Of a DNA stretch of 39,418 bases, positions 6,894 through 14,798 are shown piece by piece. Location of the stretch: positions 1 through 39,418 of the forward strand of contig JAPLVL010000035.1 of the NCBI GenBank assembly GCA_026397135.1, in the 5' to 3' direction. Both the position numbers and the translations under genes were made by a program. Each line of letters starts with the position of its first letter. Position 1 is the first letter of the stretch. The notes beneath the pieces are model-generated. The model made no database searches. It was not told the DNA's origin and was given only the letters and a program-made list of their open reading frames with translations. Source of the stretch: Candidatus Berkelbacteria bacterium. Its GTDB lineage: Bacteria > Patescibacteriota > UBA1384 > XYA2-FULL-43-10 > 1-14-0-10-43-13.

Positions 6894-7802
6894 ATGTATG
6901 TTCGAGTTGATGATGTCGTGTACGACCTGAAGAAAGAGTCAGAGTTAAAGGTCGGAGGTGAAGGAACTGTCTCGATGCTTTCGAATACGATGGCAGTCAA
7001 AATATACCATGACTACAATGAAGAGATGGAAGCAAAGTTGACTGAGTGTCTTGACTATAATGTGTATGCATCGGTTGAGGTAGCCAGTTTGACAAATTCG
7101 GGCTATTGCGTCGCAAACCAGATCGATTTGCGACGGACCGCTTCACTGTTCTGCCATTTGCACGATGCTATTGCGCAGATTCATTCTGGACCGTTCTGTA
7201 TAGGAGATCTCCGTGCTGCAAACATTATGTTTAAGCCGAGCACATCTGGTCCCTGGGATATTGCGATAATGGACGTTGACAGCTGGGAGGTATATATCAC
7301 CGATATTTCACAGGATAGATGGGGTTGCGAAGTTGACAACAGCAGATATCACTATTGTACGGCAATCCATGATGATGTAGTGCATCCTGATCTGATCAAT
7401 ACAAACTATTCGCAGCTTATGAAGTATCATGACTGGTATGCCTTTGCTCACCAACTGGCAACTTGTCTCCTTAAATGCAATCCATTTGAGGAGGGCCGAG
7501 TGGCTGGCATGACAGACATTGAGCGCAAGATCAAGGGAATTTCCTGCTTTTGCGGTTCTTTGGGAGGAGTTGCCCTGACTTTGGAAGAGCAAATAAATAT
7601 CAAGCGTCTGGGTAGTGACATGACTGGTCTCTTGCAGCGATGGTTGACTGGCAAGGAAAAAGGGGTATTTCCGCGGTCAGCTATTCTAGACTTCATACAG
7701 GGACTGTGTGTCTGCAGATCATGTGGATTACAGCACTTTGAGCGTCAACCTGGCGAAACACATTGTGTTCGGTGTGGAAATAGACTCGTCCTTCGTTGGT
7801 AA
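6894..7802 (+). CDS. TerY-P-type protein kinase with C-terminal zinc ribbon
   Basis: 302-residue predicted Ser/Thr kinase-fold protein. Visible elements: glycine-rich loop GGEGTV (21-26), the ATP-anchoring lysine in MAVKIY (Lys36), catalytic GDLRAANIM (Asp105, Asn110) in place of the usual HRD...N, the metal-binding IMDVDSW (127-129) in place of DFG, and the helix-F-like HDWYAFAHQL. The C-terminus carries a zinc ribbon with Cys274/277 and Cys291/294. GDL and DVDSW with a C-terminal zinc ribbon are typical of the kinase of the TerY-P triad. A strong ribosome-binding site AAGGAGGTG precedes the ATG. The vWA gene is upstream and the PP2C gene downstream, on the same strand. Substrate unknown; activity is inferred from intact catalytic residues. 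Confidence 0.85.
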   Translation: MYVRVDDVVYDLKKESELKVGGEGTVSMLSNTMAVKIYHDYNEEMEAKLTECLDYNVYASVEVASLTNSGYCVANQIDLRRTASLFCHLHDAIAQIHSGPFCIGDLRAANIMFKPSTSGPWDIAIMDVDSWEVYITDISQDRWGCEVDNSRYHYCTAIHDDVVHPDLINTNYSQLMKYHDWYAFAHQLATCLLKCNPFEEGRVAGMTDIERKIKGISCFCGSLGGVALTLEEQINIKRLGSDMTGLLQRWLTGKEKGVFPRSAILDFIQGLCVCRSCGLQHFERQPGETHCVRCGNRLVLRW

Positions 7803-7810
7803 TGTTATCG

Positions 7811-7838
7811 GCCTGTGAGCTCTTCGGAGTTCACAGGC
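7811..7838 (+). other. strong stem-loop with UUCG tetraloop between kinase and phosphatase genes
   Basis: GCCTGTGAGCTC / GAGTTCACAGGC form a 12-base-pair stem (one G-U pair) closed by cUUCGg, an exceptionally stable tetraloop. No T run follows, so it looks more like an mRNA-stabilising or processing element than a terminator, though a partial terminator cannot be excluded. Confidence 0.65.
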
Positions 7839-7872
7839 ACAAATTTATTTAATATCTTCAGGCTGCTTAATT

Positions 7873-9075
7873 ATGAGCATCACAAGATATTCGATAGAAT
7901 ATCTCCAGAATTTTTTGGAATTGCGTGAAGAAGGAGAGACTGTGTATATTTCATCTGGAATCAAAATCCGAGGCGGCAAACATCCGTGTTGCCAAGATGC
8001 CCTATGTCAAGGTCAATACGAGACTAGCGACGGCGGGTATATTTGGTACGGAGCGATTGCTGATGGATGTGGTAGTGCAGTTGGCTCGCAATATGGTGCT
8101 GCGTTTCTTGTTTCCGAATACGAGCGGGCTGTGACTGAGTTATATGAAGCGGGACTTCGCGGCGAAGAATTGCTGGAAGAAATTGCAATTCGACTTTGCG
8201 AATCAATGTTTCGTTATGATTCGGTTTGTGCTGGCAGTGAGATATTTAGCTATGCAGGCAATGTTATCTCGGCCGAACTAACCGCAACAGTCTATGGCTA
8301 TGTGGCAGATTGCGATCGTATCGTCTTGCTTCTGGCGGGCGACGGTTACATCGGTATCAACGGGATTGGTGAAATTATCGACCAGCACAATGAAGCGGTT
8401 TATCCCGTTTATCTTCTGCAGACGCCCATGCACAGTTGGCGGAGTAACCTAAATCAGGTTTTTCACTTCGTTAATATGCCTACTTATCGCGTCGATAATC
8501 TGGTGCTGGCGACCGATGGGTTCTATGGCGGCAACGAATATTCCAGATTGTTTCATGATCCCAACATGCTAACGGATAAAATCGAGCGGGAAGCCTCAAG
8601 ATTTCCCTTTCCGAAGCATCGCTCGGATGACACATCGCTTCTGTCCTTGGCAAAGACGGACAATTGGAGTTCGGATCCTTTGCCACTCGATGCGACAAAT
8701 CGGATCAAGCGTAGTCTGGAAGATCGCTCAGTTGATCAGGTCTTGAGTCTGGGAGCGCACATCGAGACCCAGTTGATTCGCAAAGAGTGCGAGGATCCGT
8801 TTGCCAACGAAGAAGTTGACTCTTCCCTGGCAGGTATTACGGTTTATCCTGATCCTAGCTGGTCACTCGAAAAGCAGTTCGTGAAGCACGAACCTGCCGA
8901 AGAACCCAAAATTGCGGAACCCGAGGCCGAAAGTCCCTTCGTCCTCTGGGAAGAAGAAGAGGCCGAGGATTCACTTGATGAAAGGGAGCGATCCATGGGA
9001 CTGACTCTGATTCGTTGTGCTATTCAGATGCGAGCCATGGTTCAAATTGGTGAACTTCTCGAACAGCTAAAATAA
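7873..9075 (+). CDS. PP2C-type protein phosphatase of the TerY-P triad
   Basis: 400-residue protein with a PP2C metal-dependent Ser/Thr phosphatase domain over about residues 25-262. Motifs are KHPCCQDA (36-43), ADGCGS (Asp64-Gly65), ELTATVYGYV (135-144), AGDGYIGING (155-164), VLATDGF (Asp215) and RSDDTSLL (Asp252-Asp253), which supply the metal-binding aspartates. The C-terminal 135 residues are an acidic linker rich in Glu and Pro followed by a helix (IRCAIQMRAMVQIGELLEQL), possibly an interaction tail. It should oppose the kinase encoded upstream. The ribosome-binding site is weak, and the gene follows the UUCG stem-loop. A strong terminator follows at 9081. Confidence 0.87.
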   Translation: MSITRYSIEYLQNFLELREEGETVYISSGIKIRGGKHPCCQDALCQGQYETSDGGYIWYGAIADGCGSAVGSQYGAAFLVSEYERAVTELYEAGLRGEELLEEIAIRLCESMFRYDSVCAGSEIFSYAGNVISAELTATVYGYVADCDRIVLLLAGDGYIGINGIGEIIDQHNEAVYPVYLLQTPMHSWRSNLNQVFHFVNMPTYRVDNLVLATDGFYGGNEYSRLFHDPNMLTDKIEREASRFPFPKHRSDDTSLLSLAKTDNWSSDPLPLDATNRIKRSLEDRSVDQVLSLGAHIETQLIRKECEDPFANEEVDSSLAGITVYPDPSWSLEKQFVKHEPAEEPKIAEPEAESPFVLWEEEEAEDSLDERERSMGLTLIRCAIQMRAMVQIGELLEQLK

Positions 9076-9080
9076 TACCT

Positions 9081-9111
9081 GGCCCCGGACAATTTGTCTG
9101 GGGCCTTCTTT
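9081..9111 (+). terminator. intrinsic terminator of the vWA-kinase-phosphatase operon
   Basis: GGCCCCGGACA / TGTCTGGGGCC, 11 base pairs with an ATT loop, followed by TTCTTT. It separates the triad from the phosphofructokinase-like gene. Confidence 0.85.
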
Positions 9112-9229
9112 GTAATAGAATCGTGTCAGACTTCGATTAAGTTTCAACTATCAGACGCGGAACTATAGTATTTATTTCCAAATTGTGTTATATCGGTGCT
9201 AGCAGCAAAGAGCTGCAAAGGAGGGGGCG

Positions 9230-10261
9230 ATGAACAAGAGAATCGCGGTTTTGACTGGTGGCGGATGTGCGCCAGGACTTGATCCGGCGATTGAGGGTTT
9301 GGTAAACAGCCTTTCGCCAGAGTATGGGGTGATTGGAATCGTGGGTGGCTGGAAAAGCATCCGTGACGGAGCACCTGTGACAATGGATCTGACTGATGCG
9401 GTCGTTCGTGGCTGGGTTCGGAATAGCGGTACCTCGATCAAAACTTCCAGGATCAAGCCGTTGAACGAGAAGAATCTGGATCAGATCGCGTCGAGCTACT
9501 ATTCGCTTGGGATCGACGGAATTGTGGCAGCCGGCGGTGACGACACCCTGGGCAATGCCCTTTTCCTGAAGCAGGCTGGCTTCTCGGTCATCGGGATCCC
9601 GAAAACGATGGATCTCGACCTCAAAGACACCGACTATTCTGTCGGGTTCCAGAGTTATGTTGAAAGCTGCCGCCAAATCGTTAATGACTACATCGAAACA
9701 CTGAAGTCGCATTCGCGAGTTGGTGTGGTCGAAGTCTTCGGGCGCGATTCCGGATTTACGGCTGCTGAGCTTGGTATCGTGACTGATGCTTGCTATATCG
9801 GCATCCCGGAGATCGATATCGACCTTCAGAATCTTCGCCAGCAAGTGGCCTCGTCTTTCTATGATCAGGGCTGGGCTCTGGTTGTCGTCAGCGAAGCTGT
9901 CAACTTGCCTGGTGAGCGGGATTTGAAGCCCGGGGATGACGGTCATATCGAGCTGAAGGAACGGGAGGCTGGCAAACTGATCGCCCTGATGATTCATGAG
10001 CTGACTGGTCTCGAGACGAAATCGACACAGTTGGACCACCCTTTCCGCGGCCGGATCATCAGCTATGATGCGATGGCAGGTTTTCGCCTCGGACTCAAGG
10101 CGGCTGAGATGGTACGGCAGGATCAGTGGGGCGAAATGATCGCAATCCATGGTGAAAAAATGGACGCGGTTCCGCTGGAAAACTTCCAGGGTACGCGTCG
10201 GATTGATCCTGATGACTATCGCTATGAGCTTGTCACTGGCCGAAACTCAGGGATGTTTTAG
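9230..10261 (+). CDS. phosphofructokinase family protein, pyrophosphate-type signature
   Basis: 343-residue protein of the 6-phosphofructokinase family, which phosphorylates fructose 6-phosphate at C1. The glycine-rich start GGGCAPGLDPAI, GTSIKTSR, GGDDT (102-106), PKTMDLD (124-130; catalytic Asp128 and Asp130), VEVFGRDSG and HPFRGR align with family motifs. Asp in GGDD and Lys in PKT are the residues that distinguish pyrophosphate-dependent from ATP-dependent enzymes, so PPi is the likely donor; substitutions such as TMDLD for TIDND show divergence. It has its own ribosome-binding site AAAGGAGGGGG, just after a small GCAGC/GCTGC hairpin (9202-9216). It follows the kinase-phosphatase genes and could be their target, which is speculative. 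GC is visibly higher than in flanking housekeeping genes. Confidence 0.85.
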   Translation: MNKRIAVLTGGGCAPGLDPAIEGLVNSLSPEYGVIGIVGGWKSIRDGAPVTMDLTDAVVRGWVRNSGTSIKTSRIKPLNEKNLDQIASSYYSLGIDGIVAAGGDDTLGNALFLKQAGFSVIGIPKTMDLDLKDTDYSVGFQSYVESCRQIVNDYIETLKSHSRVGVVEVFGRDSGFTAAELGIVTDACYIGIPEIDIDLQNLRQQVASSFYDQGWALVVVSEAVNLPGERDLKPGDDGHIELKEREAGKLIALMIHELTGLETKSTQLDHPFRGRIISYDAMAGFRLGLKAAEMVRQDQWGEMIAIHGEKMDAVPLENFQGTRRIDPDDYRYELVTGRNSGMF

Positions 10262-10297
10262 CTCCATTCAAGCATGTAGCAGACGAGGGGTAATGCT

Positions 10298-10672
10298 ATG
10301 ACTCAGGGTGGTTGTTCGAGGATATTTATTGCTCTGCCGATTGTATTTTTCATTGCTTGTTATCTCAAGCATGGAGATTACTTTGGATGGGTAATTCTGG
10401 CTGGGCTGATTGTATTTATTTTCATCGAGCGAATGTTCTTCTACGAGGAACCGAAGCAGGGAGGCCCGATTCCTGACCCTTGCAAGCGAATCAACAATCC
10501 CTTCGATACGGGTTGGGATGGTAAATGCGATCCCAGAGTCTGTCCTTTTCATGCCACAACCTGTTGGCGGCATGATATGGAGGAGATCGAAAAAACTTCG
10601 AGTGGGATAGTTGAAATCACTCGTTCGCGATGCCGTCGATGCGGCAGAGAATACACATCAGAGTTAAGTTAG
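10298..10672 (+). CDS. small membrane protein with cysteine-rich cytosolic tail
   Basis: 124 residues, not recognised. Two hydrophobic segments (about 8-23 and 28-46) form a probable membrane hairpin. A tail follows with Cys and His residues (DPCKR, GKCDPRVCPFHATTCWRHD, RCRRCGREY) that could bind metal. A GAGGGG ribbon precedes the ATG by 7 bases. It follows the phosphofructokinase-like gene by 36 bases and ends at a strong terminator, so it is probably in the same transcript. A role as a membrane partner of the island is inference only. Confidence 0.65.
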   Translation: MTQGGCSRIFIALPIVFFIACYLKHGDYFGWVILAGLIVFIFIERMFFYEEPKQGGPIPDPCKRINNPFDTGWDGKCDPRVCPFHATTCWRHDMEEIEKTSSGIVEITRSRCRRCGREYTSELS

Positions 10673-10680
10673 ATTTTTCT

Positions 10681-10712
10681 GGCCGGTTGCATTATTGCTG
10701 CCGGCCCTTTTT
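10681..10712 (+). terminator. intrinsic terminator
   Basis: GGCCGG / CCGGCC stem with a 14-base loop followed by a run of five T. It ends the plus-strand island before the convergent rarA gene. Confidence 0.8.
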
Positions 10713-10722
10713 GGCCGCAAAT

Positions 10723-12033
10723 TTACACCGAGTCGGTCCAGTATTTTTGATTTTTCAAATTATCAGGCAGTAGAGCTTCGCTGTCGTACATTTTGTAGCC
10801 CTTGCCGAAGCCAAAATCTTTCATCAATTTGGTTGGAGCATTTCTGATTTTGAGTGGAATCGGATCTAGTCGTTTATTTATGACGTCGTCCTTTGCCTTT
10901 GCGTACGCTTCGTCAACTGCTCGCGATTTTGGGGCGTGGCACAAATAGATTACAAGCTCTGCGATGGCGTCGTTGCACTCTGGCATCCCCATTTGTCTGA
11001 CTGATTCTAGGACTGAGGTGGCCAGGACGATGGCGAAAGGGTCAGCCATGCCGATGTCTTCCGAAGCACAACGGGTGAGACGGCGCATGACATAGAGGGG
11101 CTCCTCACCGGCTTCGAGCATTCGAGCGAGATAATGAAGTGCTGCGTCGGGTTGAGAGGCTCTAATTGACTTGTGGAGGGCGGAGATGGCATCAAAATGG
11201 CCATCAGCTGCTTTGTCATAGCGAATAAATTTCTGCTGGATTGATTCCTCTGCTAATTTCTTGTCGATAATGATTTTATTATTTTGCGGCTGTGCTGATA
11301 TGATTGCCAATTCAAGCGAATTGTAGGCATCGCGAATATCTCCTTCGCAGAGTGAGGCAATTGCCTTGGTGGCATCAGCTTTGATTGAAATTGAAATCTT
11401 GGGATTATTTTGAAGATCTCTCGACTGGCTGTTGCCGCTCGAGATGACAAAGCTACTAAGTTTTGGAAAATAAAAAGAGAAATTACTATTGATCTTTTGT
11501 ATTGCATGTTTTAAGGCTTTGCAAATACCGTCTTCTGTGTGTTCGCGAAAGTGAAAAACACGGGCTCTGGATAGGAGTGGTGCGTTGACTTGAAATGAGG
11601 GATTTTCGGTTGTGGCTCCGATTAAGGTGATGATGCCGTTCTCGACATATGGCAGGAAGAGATCTTGTTGGGACTTGTTGAACCTATGAATTTCATCGAC
11701 GAAGAAGATTGTTTTCTTGCCAATGCCCTGATTGCTCCTTGCCTCCTCGATAATTTTGCGGGCATCCCCTACCCCACCAGTCACAGCCGAAAAGGAAACA
11801 AATTCCGATGATGTTTTGTTGGCGATAATTTTGGCCAGTGTTGTTTTGCCGCAGCCCGGCGGCCCCCAGAAAATCATCGGGATAATTCGATCGTATTCGA
11901 TTAGACGGCGCAAAATTTTGCCCTCGCCCAAGATATGCTCCTGTCCGATGAAATCATTTAGATCAGCTGGTCGAAGTTTTTCTGCCAGAGGTACTCCGGC
12001 TGAATTTTGAAACAGGCTCTGTGTCATAGCCAT
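10723..12033 (-). CDS. rarA: replication-associated recombination ATPase RarA (MgsA)
   Basis: 436-residue AAA+ ATPase of the RarA/MgsA/WRNIP1 family, which acts at stalled replication forks. The N-terminus ([21 protein letters not shown]) is typical. Walker A GPPGCGKT is at 57-64, Walker B FVDEIH at about 111-116, and sensor-1 ATTENPSF follows. The C-terminal tetramerisation region ([30 protein letters not shown]) is complete. An insertion of about 30 residues (roughly 195-225, Ser/Asn/Lys-rich) lies in the lid region. It is eight bases downstream of the methyltransferase gene and probably co-transcribed with it. Confidence 0.93.
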   Translation of the reverse strand: MAMTQSLFQNSAGVPLAEKLRPADLNDFIGQEHILGEGKILRRLIEYDRIIPMIFWGPPGCGKTTLAKIIANKTSSEFVSFSAVTGGVGDARKIIEEARSNQGIGKKTIFFVDEIHRFNKSQQDLFLPYVENGIITLIGATTENPSFQVNAPLLSRARVFHFREHTEDGICKALKHAIQKINSNFSFYFPKLSSFVISSGNSQSRDLQNNPKISISIKADATKAIASLCEGDIRDAYNSLELAIISAQPQNNKIIIDKKLAEESIQQKFIRYDKAADGHFDAISALHKSIRASQPDAALHYLARMLEAGEEPLYVMRRLTRCASEDIGMADPFAIVLATSVLESVRQMGMPECNDAIAELVIYLCHAPKSRAVDEAYAKAKDDVINKRLDPIPLKIRNAPTKLMKDFGFGKGYKMYDSEALLPDNLKNQKYWTDSV

Positions 12034-12041
12034 AGTATTGA

Positions 12042-12740
12042 CTATTTACGGCCGACAATCAAGATGTTTTCATTCTCGGCTTTGCGACCGCGACGCTGAT
12101 ATTCGAGCTCCATGATCCCTAGATGGCTTTCGAGAAAGAGTTTTTCTAATTCTTGCTGCTTGAAACAGTGGATATAGCGATTGGCCAAAACTTTGCCCTG
12201 GCTGTTTTTGAATGGCAGGAAGGTGTCATTTAAGTCTAGGTTCAAATTTAGGATGCCGTCCCGTAGGATTTTCCAAAACATACCGGGGCGACGCCACATA
12301 TTCCAAACTGAGAGCACGATGATTCCGTCTGGCACAAGGACCCGACGAATTTCGCGTAAATATTGAAGTCGCAATTCAGTGCTGGGAATGTGATGGAAAA
12401 CGGCCAAACAGTAGCAGACATCGATACTATTGTCGGGGAGATCAAATTTGAGCGGTTTGGTCACAGCAAAATTTCGCTTCGGGTGTCTCTCTTTGGCTAG
12501 TTGAATTAATTCTTCTGAGTCATCAAGCCCAAGATAATTAACATTTAATTCGTCAAATATTTTGGAAAGTCGTCCATTGCCACAGCCCAGATCAAGGACT
12601 CGATCGCCGTCTCTGGTATATTTCTTCAATTCTTTTAAATCGTCGGACAAATATGAGCGGGTCATTGAAAAAGGAGCCGCAATACTGTTATAATCAGCTA
12701 TTGTTTTTTCGAGTAAAAAGTTAGCGTATTTTTTCTTCAT
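12042..12740 (-). CDS. Trm9/ALKBH8-like SAM-dependent tRNA wobble-uridine methyltransferase (predicted)
   Basis: 232 residues from the ATG at 12740. Class I methyltransferase motifs are present: VLDLGCGNG (motif I), YLGLDDSEELI, the LPDNSIDVCYCLAVFHHI stretch and VPDGIIVLSVWN. The N-terminal YNSIAAPFSMTRSYL, the FHHI...RLQYLREIRRVL stretch, VWNMW and the C-terminal NRYIHCFKQQELEKLF follow the pattern of Trm9/ALKBH8 enzymes, which methylate cm5U34 to mcm5U34 in tRNA. The divergent neighbour is Elp3, the enzyme that builds cm5U, which supports this role; generic small-molecule methyltransferase is the alternative. Upstream extension of the frame is possible but would run far into the Elp3 gene. 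The two start codons share CATG. Confidence 0.72.
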   Translation of the reverse strand: MKKKYANFLLEKTIADYNSIAAPFSMTRSYLSDDLKELKKYTRDGDRVLDLGCGNGRLSKIFDELNVNYLGLDDSEELIQLAKERHPKRNFAVTKPLKFDLPDNSIDVCYCLAVFHHIPSTELRLQYLREIRRVLVPDGIIVLSVWNMWRRPGMFWKILRDGILNLNLDLNDTFLPFKNSQGKVLANRYIHCFKQQELEKLFLESHLGIMELEYQRRGRKAENENILIVGRK

Positions 12741-14391
12741 GGAGTTAAACGAATCGGAAAATTTAATATTAAAACTAGTCGAAGATGGCGATTTCAGCGA
12801 CCGCGCTTTTTTGAAAACGCAGAGAATTTTGTCGAAGCAAAACAAGCATCAATTCATCACCAACGACATATTGCTAGAAGCATATCATAATTTGATCAAT
12901 CGGGAAATAATCAAACCAAATTCACTTCTTGCAAATTTGCTCAAACTCAAAAATACTCGATCACTTTCCGGGATCGTAGTTGTCTCTGTCCTGACCAAAC
13001 CGTTCCCTTGTCCAGGTAAATGTATTTACTGTCCAAGCGAAAAGGATGTGCCGAAGAGCTATTTGGCAAATGAGCCGGCCGTAATGCGTGCGCTCTCTTG
13101 TCATTTTGATCCGTATTTACAAGTCGAAGCTCGGCTGAAAGCGCTGGAAGCAGTTGGGCACCTGACGGACAAGGTAAATATTAGAATTATTGGTGGAACT
13201 TGGAGTTATTACCCCAAGAGCTATCAGACCTGGTTTGTTCGACGGATTTTTGAAGCGGCCAATAATCAAAGTCTTAAACAGTCCGAAATAGGCTTAAACA
13301 GTCCAAAAGAATTACAAAAAGTCTCAAGTCTGACAGCTGAAAAGACAGGTAAGAGGCTAGAGGAGTTGCAACTGGTTAATGAAACGGCAAAACATCGGAT
13401 TGTCGAGATTTCTGTCGAAACGAGACAGGATTATATTGATTTGGCGGAAATTATACGACTGCGAAAATTAGGTGTGACTAAGGTTGAGTTGGGGGTGCAA
13501 TCAATTTATGACGATGTATTGAAATTGAACAATCGTGGAAATAATACTACCGACACAGCGGCGGCCACAAAATTATTAAAGGATGCCGGATTTAAGGTCT
13601 CTTATCAAATGATGCTAAATTTGCCGGGGGCAAACCTAGAGCGAGACGCGCAAATGTTTCGGGAGCTTTTCGATGACGAGAGGTTTAAGCCCGATCATCT
13701 GAAGATTTATCCACTTGCCCTGATCAAGACAACCCCACTGTATCAAATGTATGAGAGAAATGAATACAATCCATACACGACAGAGGAACTCGTTTCACTT
13801 TTGAAATCTGTCAAATCGGTCATCCCATATTATTGTCGTGTCGAGAGAGTTATCAGGGATATTCCAGCTGGGGAAATCGTTGAAGGTGGGGCGAAGGTCT
13901 CAAATTTGCGCCAGATTGTGACTGAGAAACTGATTGCAGAAGGAAGAGCTTGCCATTGCGTCCGTTGCCGCGAGATCAAGAGTGAATTTGAGGCTACGGA
14001 AGGTACCATCCTCTTTCGTGAAGATTATATTGGTTCGGGCGGAAAAGAAATTTTCCTCTCGTATGAAAACAAGTCTCGCACTAAATTATATTCAATGTTG
14101 CGTCTTCGAATTTCTGGAAATAATAAATCATCTGCCTTACTGGAAAATGCTGGTTTAATTCGTGAAATTCATACCTATGGTCCACAGGTTGGGATCGGGA
14201 AGTATTCAGAAATTTCGGCGCAGCACCAGGGTTATGGCAAGAAATTGATTTTGGAAGCTGAGCGAATCGCAAAAGAGGAATTTGATTGCGACAAGGTGGC
14301 TGTTATTGCCGGAGTTGGAGTCAGAGGATATTTTCGGAAGCTTGGCTACTCGCTTGTCGAAACTTACATGATAAAGAAGCTTAAGTCTTAA
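12739..14391 (+). CDS. elp3: Elp3-family radical SAM/acetyltransferase, tRNA U34 carboxymethyluridine synthase
   Basis: 550-residue Elp3 homologue that uses SAM and acetyl-CoA to make cm5U34 in tRNA. The N-terminal helical part is followed by the radical-SAM core with CPGKCIYCPS (Cys91, Cys95, Cys98), IIGGTWSYYP, and VEISVETRQDY followed by KVELGVQS. CHCVRCREIK matches the zinc site. The C-terminal GNAT domain carries HTYGPQ, HQGYGKKLILEAERIA and GVGVRGYFRKLGY. A loop insertion of roughly 25 residues (about 178-205), encoded by short direct repeats, precedes the VETR motif. Single-subunit Elp3 is known from archaea and some bacteria. The divergent Trm9-like gene suggests a two-step pathway. 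No Shine-Dalgarno is seen at the start. Confidence 0.92.
   Translation: MELNESENLILKLVEDGDFSDRAFLKTQRILSKQNKHQFITNDILLEAYHNLINREIIKPNSLLANLLKLKNTRSLSGIVVVSVLTKPFPCPGKCIYCPSEKDVPKSYLANEPAVMRALSCHFDPYLQVEARLKALEAVGHLTDKVNIRIIGGTWSYYPKSYQTWFVRRIFEAANNQSLKQSEIGLNSPKELQKVSSLTAEKTGKRLEELQLVNETAKHRIVEISVETRQDYIDLAEIIRLRKLGVTKVELGVQSIYDDVLKLNNRGNNTTDTAAATKLLKDAGFKVSYQMMLNLPGANLERDAQMFRELFDDERFKPDHLKIYPLALIKTTPLYQMYERNEYNPYTTEELVSLLKSVKSVIPYYCRVERVIRDIPAGEIVEGGAKVSNLRQIVTEKLIAEGRACHCVRCREIKSEFEATEGTILFREDYIGSGGKEIFLSYENKSRTKLYSMLRLRISGNNKSSALLENAGLIREIHTYGPQVGIGKYSEISAQHQGYGKKLILEAERIAKEEFDCDKVAVIAGVGVRGYFRKLGYSLVETYMIKKLKS
13271..13304. repeat. tandem copies of a ~20-base repeat inside elp3
   Basis: GTCTTAAACAGTCC (13271-13284) and GGCTTAAACAGTCC (13291-13304) are direct repeats with a 20-base period. 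The second copy with its left flank (AAATAGGCTTAAACAGTC, 13286-13303) recurs with one change at 27093-27110. It encodes a low-constraint loop of Elp3. Confidence 0.6.
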
Positions 14392-14407
14392 ATAGTATAA
14401 AAGAGTC

Positions 14408-14442
14408 AAAAAAATCCCGGAGAGACAAACGGTCGCTCCGGG
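14408..14442 (-). terminator. intrinsic terminator of the two-gene operon 14451-15084
   Basis: On the minus strand CCCGGAG / CTCCGGG with an extended inner GAC/GTC stem is followed by ATTTTTTT. It also lies just after the convergent elp3 gene. Confidence 0.8.
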
Positions 14443-14450
14443 CGGAAGTT

Positions 14451-14798
14451 CTAACTAAATATTTTTGCCGAAAGCTGCAAGGCGCAGGCTATGGCAGAGA
14501 GTGGTGTGATCGATTCGCTGAAGCCATATTTGGTTCGGAAGGCGGCGGAATCAAACTCGCGAAAAGTGGTTAACTCTGACGCAAGAGCTTCGGCAGCTTC
14601 TGTGTTTGAGCCAAATTTGTCGCTTCGATCGTGCATTGCCAGGGCGAATTTAATAGCACATTCGATTGTGCGCTCTCCCGTGACCTCTCCGAGGAATCCG
14701 AACATTTTGTAAAACATGATCGGATCGACCTCCTGGAAGTTTTTCAGTTTTTGGCGCAACGAAGCCAAGTTATTTGACCTATTCGATAAGGCTGTCAT
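14451..14798 (-). CDS. unknown protein with internal duplication
   Basis: 115 residues, not recognised. It contains two similar segments of about 35 residues. Residues 18-55 have NFQEVDPIMFYKMFGF then TIECAIKFAL; residues 77-113 have TFREFDSAAFRTKYGF then AIACALQLSA. Each has the pattern F-x-E-x-D-x3-F-x3-(F/Y)GF followed by an IxCA helix. No signal peptide, cysteine pair or catalytic motif is seen. The start is fixed by GGAGG twelve to eight bases before the ATG. It overlaps the upstream gene by 20 bases, so the two are co-translated. Confidence 0.7.
   Translation of the reverse strand: MTALSNRSNNLASLRQKLKNFQEVDPIMFYKMFGFLGEVTGERTIECAIKFALAMHDRSDKFGSNTEAAEALASELTTFREFDSAAFRTKYGFSESITPLSAIACALQLSAKIFS

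Noticed and set aside
5329-9075. Calling the island a tellurite-resistance locus
   Set aside because: Only the TerY-P-type triad is present; no TerD, TerC, TerB or TerZ homologue is visible. The link to tellurium is by family name only.
9188-10150. Long open frame (320 codons) on the minus strand opposite the phosphofructokinase gene
   Set aside because: It mirrors a high-GC coding sequence and has no recognisable protein character, ribosome-binding site or promoter. The plus-strand frame carries clear family motifs.
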